This document shows positions 8,450 through 16,270 of a stretch of DNA of 29,808 nt, piece after piece. The notes under the pieces were generated by a model. That model did no database searches and was not told where the DNA came from. It was given only the letters and a program-made list of their open reading frames with translations. Position 1 is the first letter of the stretch, and each line of letters opens with the position of its first letter. The translations under genes were made by a program, and so were the position numbers. Location of the stretch: positions 1 to 29,808 of the IMG/VR virus record IMGVR_UViG_3300026483_000026. One strand, written 5' to 3'. The stretch comes from a virus.

Positions 8450-8616
8450 TTATTTTTTAATTTTGCTTGTACTGTCTTTGACAAATCTTTTAAGTGATAA
8501 AGCCTTTTACTAGTTTTTGAGTGTTTAGCTCCGGAATGTAAATGCCCATTAGGCATTTTGTGAGTACCACCCTTATGTACTTTACCATCTCTTGTGTAAT
8601 GTTTTACGTTCTTCAT
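8440..8616 (-). CDS. Small basic His/Lys-rich protein (58 aa)
   Basis: This 58-residue gene is read leftward and is very rich in Lys and His (HYTRDGKVHKGGTHKMPNGH at 6-25, then HSGAKHSK). Similar short proteins with GG-HKMPNG-LH occur in other marine phages by recollection; none has a known role. The ATG lies 1 base after the stop of the upstream gene, with GGAAAA about 8 bases before it, so it is probably translated by coupling. Its stop sits inside the T-run of the opposing terminator, making it the last gene of the leftward operon. A virion or nucleic-acid-binding role is possible but unproven. Confidence 0.65.
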   Translation of the reverse strand: MKNVKHYTRDGKVHKGGTHKMPNGHLHSGAKHSKTSKRLYHLKDLSKTVQAKLKNKKK

Positions 8617-8617
8617 A

Positions 8618-8872
8618 TTAATTTTCCATTGGTAGCTTGTTAAGTCTTAAATGTATTTTACCCAGTTCTCTCTCTATCCAACTAGCTAAATTATCTTCTA
8701 TATCTCCAACCATTGTATCTTGTTTTTGTAATATATTATATACTTCTCCAATCATATTATTATTTAATAATACTCGTTCTTCTAAACTATTTAATTTAGA
8801 TAAAAAGTTATTTACTAACCAAATTAAAATACATATTCCAGTTATTAATAGTAATAAAAGTTTTTTATTCAT
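8618..8872 (-). CDS. Small membrane-anchored coiled-coil protein
   Basis: 84 aa. Residues 4-22 form one very hydrophobic segment (LLLLLITGICILIWLV) behind an N-terminal Lys pair, followed by a helical, heptad-like region (LSKLNSLEERVLLNNNMIGEV). The predicted topology is an inner-membrane anchor with the rest in the periplasm. That layout fits an inner-membrane spanin or another envelope protein, but no lipoprotein partner with a lipobox is visible nearby. It lies 1 base from both neighbours in the distal part of the late operon. Confidence 0.65.
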   Translation of the reverse strand: MNKKLLLLLITGICILIWLVNNFLSKLNSLEERVLLNNNMIGEVYNILQKQDTMVGDIEDNLASWIERELGKIHLRLNKLPMEN

Positions 8873-8873
8873 A

Positions 8874-9209
8874 TTAATTACCCAATGAAAGAGGGTTGGA
8901 GTTGATTGTTGAACTTATTTTCTCAAAGCTCTTATCAACATGCTCAACGATTTTATCTATATCTGCATCAATTTTATCAATAAATGTTTTGTTGCTAGTT
9001 GCATTTATTTCTACAGCAGTTATTCTTTCAACAATAGCTGAGTTATCTCCACTAGGAATACTAGCAACGCTATCTTCTAAACTGCTCAAGCGTGATGACA
9101 GGTCTGCTATTAGCCACACCCCACTCCCCATTGGAGCTGCTACTGATATTAAAAAAATCAGAATTAGCTTGGGCGTAATCTTGATTGTTGAATCCGTCTT
9201 GTTTGTCAT
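8874..9209 (-). CDS. Membrane-anchored coiled-coil protein overlapping the secreted-protein gene
   Basis: 111 aa with a single hydrophobic segment at about 13-36 (KLILIFLISVAAPMGSGVWLIA), then a long Ser/Asp/Ile-rich helical region that looks like a coiled coil. The probable topology is an N-terminal anchor with a periplasmic stalk. The ATG at 9209 has GGAGA about 10 bases upstream. The first 140 bases of the gene lie, in another frame, within the 3' end of the gene at 9070-10428. With the 84-aa neighbour it gives two similar anchor-plus-stalk proteins in a row. A spanin or exclusion function is possible; nothing here decides it. Confidence 0.65.
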   Translation of the reverse strand: MTNKTDSTIKITPKLILIFLISVAAPMGSGVWLIADLSSRLSSLEDSVASIPSGDNSAIVERITAVEINATSNKTFIDKIDADIDKIVEHVDKSFEKISSTINSNPLSLGN

Positions 9210-10428
9210 AAAAATCTATCTCCGTTGTTGTTAGGTCTATCGTATCTTTGTATGTGTTTTCAAAATATCCTTTGTTAAAAGATATTATGGTAGGTACATC
9301 AACAGTTTGTACCTTTACATCTGATACAGGTTTATCTAATACATTTTTTTCTTTGTGTACCCTTTGCTTTTCTTCTTCTTTTTGTTGTTTACTTTCATCT
9401 TCTTTACTGGTTTCTTTTTGTAATTCATTACTTTCTCCTTTAGCTTTTTCCGATTGTTCTTTAATTTCTAATTTTAAATCTTCTTCCATAGTAGTTTCTT
9501 CTATCTCAGAAGGTACTTCCTCACTTCTAATTTTCTCTAATGTTTCTGGTTCAGGTTCTGCAACTGGTTCAGATATTTGTTCTATCGGTTGTACTTCCGC
9601 TATATCCATTTGCATATCTAAAACAGGTATATCCACTACTAATAAATTTTCAGGGGGTGGTTTTATATCAATGATACCAGCTGATATAGTATTTGCTATA
9701 GATGTTGCATCTAACGACCCTATTTGTACAGTTTCTTCTACCTTTGGAACAACAATTGCTACAGGAGGCTCTGGTTTAACGATAACAGGGACTTGTATAG
9801 GCTGGGCCACTACTAGGTCAGAGAGTGTTAAAGTAAGGCTTAAATCGTCAATGATAGAGCCAAATTTTCCTTCCCAGTCCCCAGCATCATCACCAAAGAC
9901 ATTTACACTTACTGTTGTATTATTTATATTAAATTCTTTTTGCAACTCAATATTAAAAGTGGAAGTAATAACACCATCATTATAATCACTAGTAAAATTA
10001 TAGTTTAAAGTTTCTGTCTGAGTGCCATCATTAAATACGATAGTTGTTTTAACTGTATCTAAATTATCTACTGTACCTTCAGTTGAACACCAAGCTCCAG
10101 TTGCTTCATTATTACAACCTATGGATAAAATACTGCCATGAGCTTTATCAATAATCTTTTCTTTTGATTCTACTAATATTTTTAAATCAATATCTTGTGA
10201 TATAGAACCACCTTCAGCACCACTAAATCTAACTGACTGATTTAATTCTCCGTAATCATTACCATCATAAGTAGCAGTACCATCTAATTCCCACCCCTCA
10301 GTTTCATTATCAAATGAACCGTTATTTAGGAGATTTGATGTTTCCGTTGCTCTGACTGTTTGAGTTGCTGTAATTACTAACATTGTAGTCAGTACCCAAG
10401 TAGTCAGGATAACGTAAAATTTGCCCAT
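9070..10428 (-). CDS. Secreted protein with lectin-like N-terminal domain and acidic stalk
   Basis: 452 aa. Residues 1-27 form a signal peptide (hydrophobic VILTTWVLTTMLVI, cleavage likely after TVRA). Residues 30-200 look like a beta-sandwich of the carbohydrate-binding kind (LLNNGSFDNETEGWELDG, SVRFSGAEGGSISQDI, GSIIDDLSL). A Pro/Val-rich stretch follows (about 205-290), then a Glu/Lys-rich one (290-360) and a tail rich in Asp, Asn and aromatic residues. Uncharacterised proteins with this N-terminal pattern occur in other marine phages, including cyanophages (recollection). It overlaps both neighbours out of frame, by 140 and 107 bases. Its ribosome site is weak. Surface attachment, cell-wall or glycan binding is inferred only. 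Confidence 0.7.
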   Translation of the reverse strand: MGKFYVILTTWVLTTMLVITATQTVRATETSNLLNNGSFDNETEGWELDGTATYDGNDYGELNQSVRFSGAEGGSISQDIDLKILVESKEKIIDKAHGSILSIGCNNEATGAWCSTEGTVDNLDTVKTTIVFNDGTQTETLNYNFTSDYNDGVITSTFNIELQKEFNINNTTVSVNVFGDDAGDWEGKFGSIIDDLSLTLTLSDLVVAQPIQVPVIVKPEPPVAIVVPKVEETVQIGSLDATSIANTISAGIIDIKPPPENLLVVDIPVLDMQMDIAEVQPIEQISEPVAEPEPETLEKIRSEEVPSEIEETTMEEDLKLEIKEQSEKAKGESNELQKETSKEDESKQQKEEEKQRVHKEKNVLDKPVSDVKVQTVDVPTIISFNKGYFENTYKDTIDLTTTEIDFYDKQDGFNNQDYAQANSDFFNISSSSNGEWGVANSRPVITLEQFRR

Positions 10429-10861
10429 AATCGTTTATATACCCCATCATTTTATAATGCTTAATTGCTTCTTGTCCAATTAGTGCTTTTTTACCATTCC
10501 AGATACTACAAGGTGTTCCAGAATGTAGCATAGCTGACCATACTGCTTTTGAATCAGCACACAAAATACTGACACTTGCAACCTTAAGCCCACTTTTTGC
10601 TAATGCCATACTCAAGGCACGATTTTCACACCGAAAATCTGTAAAAGTTGTACCTGTGGATATACCAACAACAGAAGTTTGCACAGCACCAACAACAGGA
10701 AAGCTGCATATCATTTGGCTATAGCTTTGCACACCTGCAGAGATTGCAGAGGGTGGGGGTTGGTTTTTGTAATTTACTGTACTATCTGCTGCATAACTGT
10801 TTATGGTTGTTATGATAGCTACTATGGTTGCTAGTAATAAAAATATAAATTTATCAATCAT
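10322..10861 (-). CDS. Secreted four-cysteine phage protein, unknown function
   Basis: 179 aa from the ATG at 10861. The N-terminus is a signal peptide (FIFLLLATIVAIITTI, cleavage near SYAA). The mature part has a PPPSAIS motif (35-41) and four Cys (52, 78, 101, 118) that could form two disulphides in the periplasm. The core VGAVQTSVVGIS ... RCENRALSMALAKSGLKVA resembles a conserved family seen near structural genes of marine T4-like and T7-like phages (recollection); no function is known. An in-frame GTG at 10873 lacks a ribosome site, while the ATG follows GAAAGAAGAA. It overlaps the upstream gene by 8 bases and the next by 107. Confidence 0.72.
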   Translation of the reverse strand: MIDKFIFLLLATIVAIITTINSYAADSTVNYKNQPPPSAISAGVQSYSQMICSFPVVGAVQTSVVGISTGTTFTDFRCENRALSMALAKSGLKVASVSILCADSKAVWSAMLHSGTPCSIWNGKKALIGQEAIKHYKMMGYINDYGQILRYPDYLGTDYNVSNYSNSNSQSNGNIKSPK

Positions 10862-13679
10862 TTCTTCTTTCACTTTTTTGTCTTTTTAATGCATTTTCTA
10901 ACCCACCACCAAAAAAGTTATACCATAGTTTACCAAATACAGGTAAATTTTTAATAGTTTTTTCTGGTAAAACATCACCTTCTGTAGCTAAATTATGAAT
11001 ATCTTTACCTATGTCTGTAAGTAAACTTAAAGGGGGTGTTACAGTGTTAACTATAGCTCCTTCAATATCTCCTTGTGATAAATATCTTTCCTGTATATAT
11101 TGACTTGCAAACATAATTGACCATAAATGATTTATAGAATTGTCTGATATATCTTCAACATTAAAACCCTTACCCATAACCCAATCTTTAGTTTCTTTAA
11201 CTGTACCATTCATGCCACCTACTAAAACCATATAACCTGCAAGATTTCTACCTGCTTTTAATTTGTTACCTGCTTTGTATTCTTGTATAACATTTTTACG
11301 AAGTAAATCTATTTGTTTTATTGTAAAAGATTTAAGGGCATAAAATATACGACCATTAGGAGCATTTAAATATGCTTGTGGCATTTCAGACATTGATATA
11401 GGCTGTGCATCTGATAGCTCATTCCATAAATAAAATTTAACCCTATCTGTTATTTCACCATTTTTTAACTCAGCCACTAACATATTAAATTCATCATCTC
11501 CAAATACTTCTTTATATTTTTTTGCTAAAGATTTAGTACCTGCTTCAGACTGCACTGCTTTTGTAGCTTTTTTATAACCAGCCTTTAATAAAACATTTTT
11601 ACCGTATCTATCTGCCATTCTAAACCCAGATATTTTTAATACCCCACCTAATATTCTTGAAGTATCTATGGCATTATTTAACTCGTGTGACATTATGTCA
11701 TCTAAACCTAATTCTTTCATAGACACTTTAGCTTTACCAAATAAAGCAGATATAGTATTTCTATTACCTTGAATCCAAGCAGAAACTCCAACATCACCTA
11801 ATTGAATCATTGCAGATAATGGATTACCCAAAGTAACACCATAACCTATATCCCTAACATATTTAAGAACTTTATTGGGTGATTTTTCTCCCATACCAAA
11901 TCTAGTAGTTAATAATTTTGTTACATCATCAACATCATCTATTTTAATATTACCAGCTTTTAATTCTTGATTAATATAATTCCCTACTGATTCTTCAATA
12001 TTTTCATCATAAGGTTTAATTTTTTTATCTTTACTAACTCTACCTAAAAATGTTCTACGTTCAATATCATTAACTGATTGTCTAATATAATTTGTTAAAG
12101 CTACAGAAGGTTCATCATAAAATTTCATCATGTCTTCTGTGACTGTGTCTATTTTTCTTGACTTAGTAAAACCCAAACCTGCACCATCTACTTGACGATT
12201 AAAACCTCGAATTGATTTATTAAGAATATCTACTACTTCATCATCTGGTAAATCCTTTGCTGATTTTAATCCTAATTCTCTTGCCCTATTATACAAGGCA
12301 TTGTTTATCACACCCCTTTGTTCTGAATTTAAAAGATTTTTTATACCGTCTAAATCTTTTACTTTTCTAGGAAAATAATTAGCAATTACGTTTATATCGT
12401 AGCCTACATCCGATAAATCTTTTTGTTTTTTATTTAATAAATTTCTAACATTAGTTATATCTTTTTGAATATTAGGGTTTTTAGGTTTTAATATTTTTAC
12501 TACGCTACCATAGTTACCATTATTTAAATGCATACCTATTAATTTACGAGTTTTTTTATTTTCCCTATTAATTGCTCTAGTAAAATTTTTAATTAATTGT
12601 AATTCACTGTGTGTTCTTGTAGACACATTAAACTCATGTTTTCTTAATCTACCAAATATTCTTGGTGCAACATTTTTTATTCTTGTAGATATGTTACCAA
12701 TTATTTCATCAGTAAATAAACTTACTTTACCTTGAGAGCCTTTATTATGTATTTTAAGTAATTCTTGCTCTACCCTTGCTTGAGGCAATGTTAAATTTTT
12801 TAAAGGTACAGATGTATTATTAATTGTTTTTGTTAAATCTTCCGCAGACATTCCTAATTCTTTTTGTACAAAATTAGGTATATCTTTTGCAGCTACATTT
12901 TTAGATTTAGCTAAAGATACTGCATCATTAATAAATTCCATTTTTAAATTAGCATCTTGTATTTCTTCTTTTTTTATTTTCCTACCCCTTAACACATTTA
13001 AACCTTTAACAATAACACCACCAGCTACTCCACTAAATGTTGTATATAAAGCTAATTTTTCTTTATCAATTTCAGCATCAACTGTAGCTAAATCTTCTGT
13101 AACAGAAAATAAACCACCTATACCTGCACTAGTAGCAATACCCGCTTTTACTGTCTGCCCAACTGGAAGAAGTATAGTAGGGTCAACAAGTATTTTTGAA
13201 ATTGAACCTAGAGTTTCTGCAAAGCCAGTACTTCCCTCTTTACTTAGTGCAGACATAATTGGATATTCTTGTTTTAGTTCTTTTTGTCTATGCTTAATTA
13301 AAACTTCACGTCTTTTATCTTCCGGTAAGTCAGTAAAACCCTCCCCATATAATTCATCAGGGGATGTATAAAATGTACCGTTCCTACCGAAAGTACCCAT
13401 AGGAAATTTACTTTCTAAATACAAAGAAGAATTAGTAAGAATATTATTAGTACTATCTAAACCGTAGTTAAACTTTTTAAAAGCACTTATTTCATCCAGA
13501 GCTTCTTTCCTTTCTTTTTCTTTTTTTTGTTTTTTTATTTGTTCAGGGGTAGATTCTTTAAAAACTGAATTAAGAATACTAAGGTCAACAGAACTTGTAG
13601 ATTTTTTATCCACATCATTAGTTTCACTATCTTTAATAGGGCTAGATATTATTTCATTAATTAAATTTAAATCTGCCAT
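10854..13679 (-). CDS. Large internal virion / DNA-ejection protein (probable)
   Basis: 941 aa, the largest protein in the window. The N-terminal 70 residues are polar and Lys-rich. Two glycine-rich hydrophobic stretches follow at about 160-195 and 206-230, and the remainder is charged and mostly helical. This size, position (last of the virion genes) and amphipathic make-up fit the long internal proteins that podoviruses eject into the cell envelope with the DNA, such as T7 gp16. No transglycosylase motif is visible. A clear AAGGAGAC ribosome site precedes the ATG. The role is inferred from context. Confidence 0.6.
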   Translation of the reverse strand: MADLNLINEIISSPIKDSETNDVDKKSTSSVDLSILNSVFKESTPEQIKKQKKEKERKEALDEISAFKKFNYGLDSTNNILTNSSLYLESKFPMGTFGRNGTFYTSPDELYGEGFTDLPEDKRREVLIKHRQKELKQEYPIMSALSKEGSTGFAETLGSISKILVDPTILLPVGQTVKAGIATSAGIGGLFSVTEDLATVDAEIDKEKLALYTTFSGVAGGVIVKGLNVLRGRKIKKEEIQDANLKMEFINDAVSLAKSKNVAAKDIPNFVQKELGMSAEDLTKTINNTSVPLKNLTLPQARVEQELLKIHNKGSQGKVSLFTDEIIGNISTRIKNVAPRIFGRLRKHEFNVSTRTHSELQLIKNFTRAINRENKKTRKLIGMHLNNGNYGSVVKILKPKNPNIQKDITNVRNLLNKKQKDLSDVGYDINVIANYFPRKVKDLDGIKNLLNSEQRGVINNALYNRARELGLKSAKDLPDDEVVDILNKSIRGFNRQVDGAGLGFTKSRKIDTVTEDMMKFYDEPSVALTNYIRQSVNDIERRTFLGRVSKDKKIKPYDENIEESVGNYINQELKAGNIKIDDVDDVTKLLTTRFGMGEKSPNKVLKYVRDIGYGVTLGNPLSAMIQLGDVGVSAWIQGNRNTISALFGKAKVSMKELGLDDIMSHELNNAIDTSRILGGVLKISGFRMADRYGKNVLLKAGYKKATKAVQSEAGTKSLAKKYKEVFGDDEFNMLVAELKNGEITDRVKFYLWNELSDAQPISMSEMPQAYLNAPNGRIFYALKSFTIKQIDLLRKNVIQEYKAGNKLKAGRNLAGYMVLVGGMNGTVKETKDWVMGKGFNVEDISDNSINHLWSIMFASQYIQERYLSQGDIEGAIVNTVTPPLSLLTDIGKDIHNLATEGDVLPEKTIKNLPVFGKLWYNFFGGGLENALKRQKSERRND

Positions 13680-13688
13680 TTAGTCTCC

Positions 13689-14426
13689 TTATTTTTTAAA
13701 TTCCCACTTATTTGTAAAAGGTATATTCATACCGTCTATCAAATCACTATCTTTTTCTATTAAACCACTATTTTTATACTGGTTAAGAATTGCTAATACA
13801 GCATCTTTATCACCTCCCCAAGTATCTTCACGCCCCTCTTTCTTCTGTTTCTTTTTCCACTTGTCTTTATAATTTTCTAAATCATTATGTATTCTAGTTA
13901 TAAGTTCATCTTTATTATTTATACCTGAAAAATCTGAATCATCTATAATACTAGAATATAAATCATTTTCTGCTTTAGTTGCTAACGAGGGAACAAAAGG
14001 TTTACCTCTATCTTCTTTTTCTTTTTCTTTTATTTCTTTTTCTTTTTTAAGATTTCTAGCATCAATAGATTGAGCTATACCAAGCATTGCTGCTCCTCTT
14101 TGATAATCGTTATTAGTTAAAAATGCTTCCGCTATCCTATTGTAATAATCTGAACTTGTCTTATCAAGCTTTGCTAAATCTTCCTGTAACTCTTTTTGTA
14201 AAGCTTCATTTTTTTTTGCCTTAGACATTTCAGGGTCTTCATACCCTAGCTTTTTCATTAAGCCACGCCCTAACATATCACCAAACTGTTGACCTAGTAT
14301 AGCTACCGTAGGGTCTATATTACCAGCTTTTATTCTTGCTAGTGCTTTTTTTCTATTTTCTTCTGCTCTTTTTTCTAATATAGATGCAGTATCTAACCCA
14401 AATATATTTTTAATCATCCCTGCCAT
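13689..14426 (-). CDS. Virion-associated helical protein (probable internal protein)
   Basis: 245 aa, Lys/Glu-rich and strongly helical, with coiled-coil-like stretches (KKNEALQKELQEDLAKLDK; KKEKEIKEKEKEDRG). The short hydrophobic start MAGMIKNIFGL could touch membrane. No enzyme motif is visible. It overlaps the preceding gene by one base (TAATG), with GGAGG just inside that gene, and is followed after 9 bases by the 941-aa candidate ejection protein. By position it is a candidate internal core or ejection protein. Confidence 0.55.
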   Translation of the reverse strand: MAGMIKNIFGLDTASILEKRAEENRKKALARIKAGNIDPTVAILGQQFGDMLGRGLMKKLGYEDPEMSKAKKNEALQKELQEDLAKLDKTSSDYYNRIAEAFLTNNDYQRGAAMLGIAQSIDARNLKKEKEIKEKEKEDRGKPFVPSLATKAENDLYSSIIDDSDFSGINNKDELITRIHNDLENYKDKWKKKQKKEGREDTWGGDKDAVLAILNQYKNSGLIEKDSDLIDGMNIPFTNKWEFKK

Positions 14427-15250
14427 TATGCACCTCCATAAGCTTTACCAGCAGAACCTGCAGCTGCTACTAACATTTGTTCGAATAATCCCGGCTTACG
14501 CCCTGTAGCTGGTGTACCTGCTTGGAATGCTCCAGCAGTTGCAGCAGCACGAGCTTGTTCTAATCCAGAAGCTTGACCAATTAAACCTTGCTCTATACCT
14601 AATACATCTTTAAATGTACCCATACTAGCCCCTAGACCACCTAGTAAGTTAACTAGTTGTTGTTGTCTTGCTTCTTGATTTATATTATATAGCTCAGATT
14701 GTAAACCAAAGTCTTGTAATCTTTCTGCGGAAGCTAGTTGTCTTGCTTGTGGCCCTAACTCAGCTAATGCCCTAGATTGTGCTAAACCTAATCCGTAAGC
14801 ATCAGGGCTAACCATTCCTGTACCTTCCCCAGCACCTACTGCTTCTCCTGACACTTGTAATCCTAAACGACCTGACCCAAACAAATCACTTCTTAATTGT
14901 TGTCTTTGTCTTTCTAGTTCAGGTGTTAATAAAGCAGTTTGCTCTTGTAATATTTGTTGCTCCCTTGCTCTTAAATCATCACCCGTAAAATCAAATGTAG
15001 GGATAGGGGCTTGTGCCTGTTCTAAGTATTGAGAAAGTAAGGGGCTAGTTGCAGCAATACCTTGCCCATACAACGCTTGTAATTCAGGGGTTAGTTCTTG
15101 TTCAAACCTAAATCCTAAATCACCTTCTTTTCTTCCTGTTGCTGTACCCGCTAAACCTGTATATGTAAACGGTTCAAACCTAGCTCCGGGTGCAGCTTTA
15201 GCTGGCTGTGCTTTTTCTCCACCTAATATTTTTCCTATACTACTACCCAT
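14426..15250 (-). CDS. Virion structural protein, Gln/Ala/Gly-rich (possible gp14-like internal protein)
   Basis: 274 aa. The N-terminal MGSSIGKILGG is followed by long Gln/Glu/Leu/Ala helices (QEQTALLTPELERQRQQLRS; ELYNINQEARQQQLVNLLGG) and a Gly/Ala-rich tail. Proteins with this composition sit among the internal or injection proteins of many marine podoviruses, in the place of T7 gp14, so a role in genome ejection is plausible (inference). It has an AAGGAGATAA ribosome site and overlaps the upstream gene by 8 bases. Confidence 0.55.
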   Translation of the reverse strand: MGSSIGKILGGEKAQPAKAAPGARFEPFTYTGLAGTATGRKEGDLGFRFEQELTPELQALYGQGIAATSPLLSQYLEQAQAPIPTFDFTGDDLRAREQQILQEQTALLTPELERQRQQLRSDLFGSGRLGLQVSGEAVGAGEGTGMVSPDAYGLGLAQSRALAELGPQARQLASAERLQDFGLQSELYNINQEARQQQLVNLLGGLGASMGTFKDVLGIEQGLIGQASGLEQARAAATAGAFQAGTPATGRKPGLFEQMLVAAAGSAGKAYGGA

Positions 15251-15557
15251 TTTTTATCTCCTTAGTTTTATTTCGTTTTCTCCAGACCTGATGTAACAAA
15301 CCATCTAGGCCCATCTCTGTGCTATATAATTCAAATTTGTACATTTCTAAAAATTTCCTATGTTTGTTATCATCAGTGTTTTCATGTAAAGCATATACAT
15401 CTTGTTTGTATAATCTTAGTATTAAATCTAAACTATGTTGTAAACTTTTCTTTGTTTCTTTATTCCATTTGTAAACATCACAATGTAAAAATAATTTGTC
15501 CTCGTACTGTTCTGTAAATATTGTATAATCTTTATAAAGTATTACAGGTGTTTTCAT
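15243..15557 (-). CDS. Small protein with weak acetyltransferase-like pattern
   Basis: 104 aa from the ATG at 15557, which overlaps the upstream stop as TAATG. An earlier GTG at 15575 is possible but poorly placed. The middle and end (CDVYKWNKETKKSLQHSLDL, then KFLEMYKFELYST and HQVWRK) resemble the C-terminal half of GNAT-like phage proteins found beside tail genes, but no full acetyl-CoA-binding site is evident. It lies between the collar-domain protein and the internal-protein genes. It could be a tail-associated accessory or chaperone; no function can be assigned. Confidence 0.55.
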   Translation of the reverse strand: MKTPVILYKDYTIFTEQYEDKLFLHCDVYKWNKETKKSLQHSLDLILRLYKQDVYALHENTDDNKHRKFLEMYKFELYSTEMGLDGLLHQVWRKRNKTKEIKNG

Positions 15558-16270
15558 TAAGCAGTTCTTTTCCACATATATACAACTATGTAAGGTTGTA
15601 AGTTAGCATCTGTACCACTAGAACCAGCTGATGCTATAGATGTAGCAACAGTAACTCCTGTTGTTTTAGTTTCTGTAAAACCATGCGGGTCTCCACTTCT
15701 TAAACCATTAGGGCCATCAGCAGTTCCAGATGACCCATAACTTGGGAACTCTGTACCTTGAGCAGATAAATGTTTGTGTCCGGAGTCAGTTACTGTAGAA
15801 GTTGCTGTATGTGTATGACTTACTACAATAGCATCTGCACTACCACCTGTTTCTTCTAATGTATCAAATGCTGTATCACTACCATCTATACCTACCATAA
15901 CACGACCTGCACCAAATGATACCCAAGTACCAAAACCTAATAAGGTTGCGGGGTTAGTAGCTACTGCTGCTTGTGTGTATATAGTCCCTACTGGAAATAA
16001 AGCTGCTTTAGCTGCAGCAACTGCAGTAGTGATAGCAGATGTTACATAAGCTGTAGTGCCTATTTGTGTTGAATTAGTAGCAGCACTAGCTGTTGGAGCT
16101 GTTGGTGTACCTGTTAAAGCAGCATTATTAGTATCAGCTTTACTGTTTACTGCTGTCTGTATGGCATCAAATTCATCATCTATCTCTGTACCTTTTACAA
16201 TCTTATTTGCATTACCTGTAGATAACGCATCCTTTGCTGCAAAGTCTGTTGTTTTTGAATAATTACTCAT
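15557..16270 (-). CDS. Tail fibre/collar-domain receptor-binding protein
   Basis: 237 aa. An N-terminal helical region (ANKIVKGTEIDDEFDAIQTA) is followed by Ala/Thr linkers of fibre type (ALTGTPTAPTASAATNSTQI). A collar-type domain comes next (FPVGTIYTQAAVATNPATLL, GFGTWVSFGAGRVMVG). Its His-rich SHTHTATSTVTDSGHKH recalls metal-binding phage fibre tips, and it ends in LQPYIVVYMWKRTA, common at the tips of marine phage fibres. It likely binds the host surface. It overlaps both neighbours by a single base. Confidence 0.82.
   Translation of the reverse strand: MSNYSKTTDFAAKDALSTGNANKIVKGTEIDDEFDAIQTAVNSKADTNNAALTGTPTAPTASAATNSTQIGTTAYVTSAITTAVAAAKAALFPVGTIYTQAAVATNPATLLGFGTWVSFGAGRVMVGIDGSDTAFDTLEETGGSADAIVVSHTHTATSTVTDSGHKHLSAQGTEFPSYGSSGTADGPNGLRSGDPHGFTETKTTGVTVATSIASAGSSGTDANLQPYIVVYMWKRTA

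Noticed and set aside
8637-9234. Two + strand frames opposite the small membrane proteins
   Set aside because: Antisense of hydrophobic and coiled-coil genes; they follow the rightward terminator with no promoter seen.
9248-9985. 245-residue open frame on the + strand
   Set aside because: Ser/Cys/Thr-rich shadow lying antisense to the Glu/Pro-rich part of the secreted 452-aa protein; no ribosome site and no protein-like pattern.
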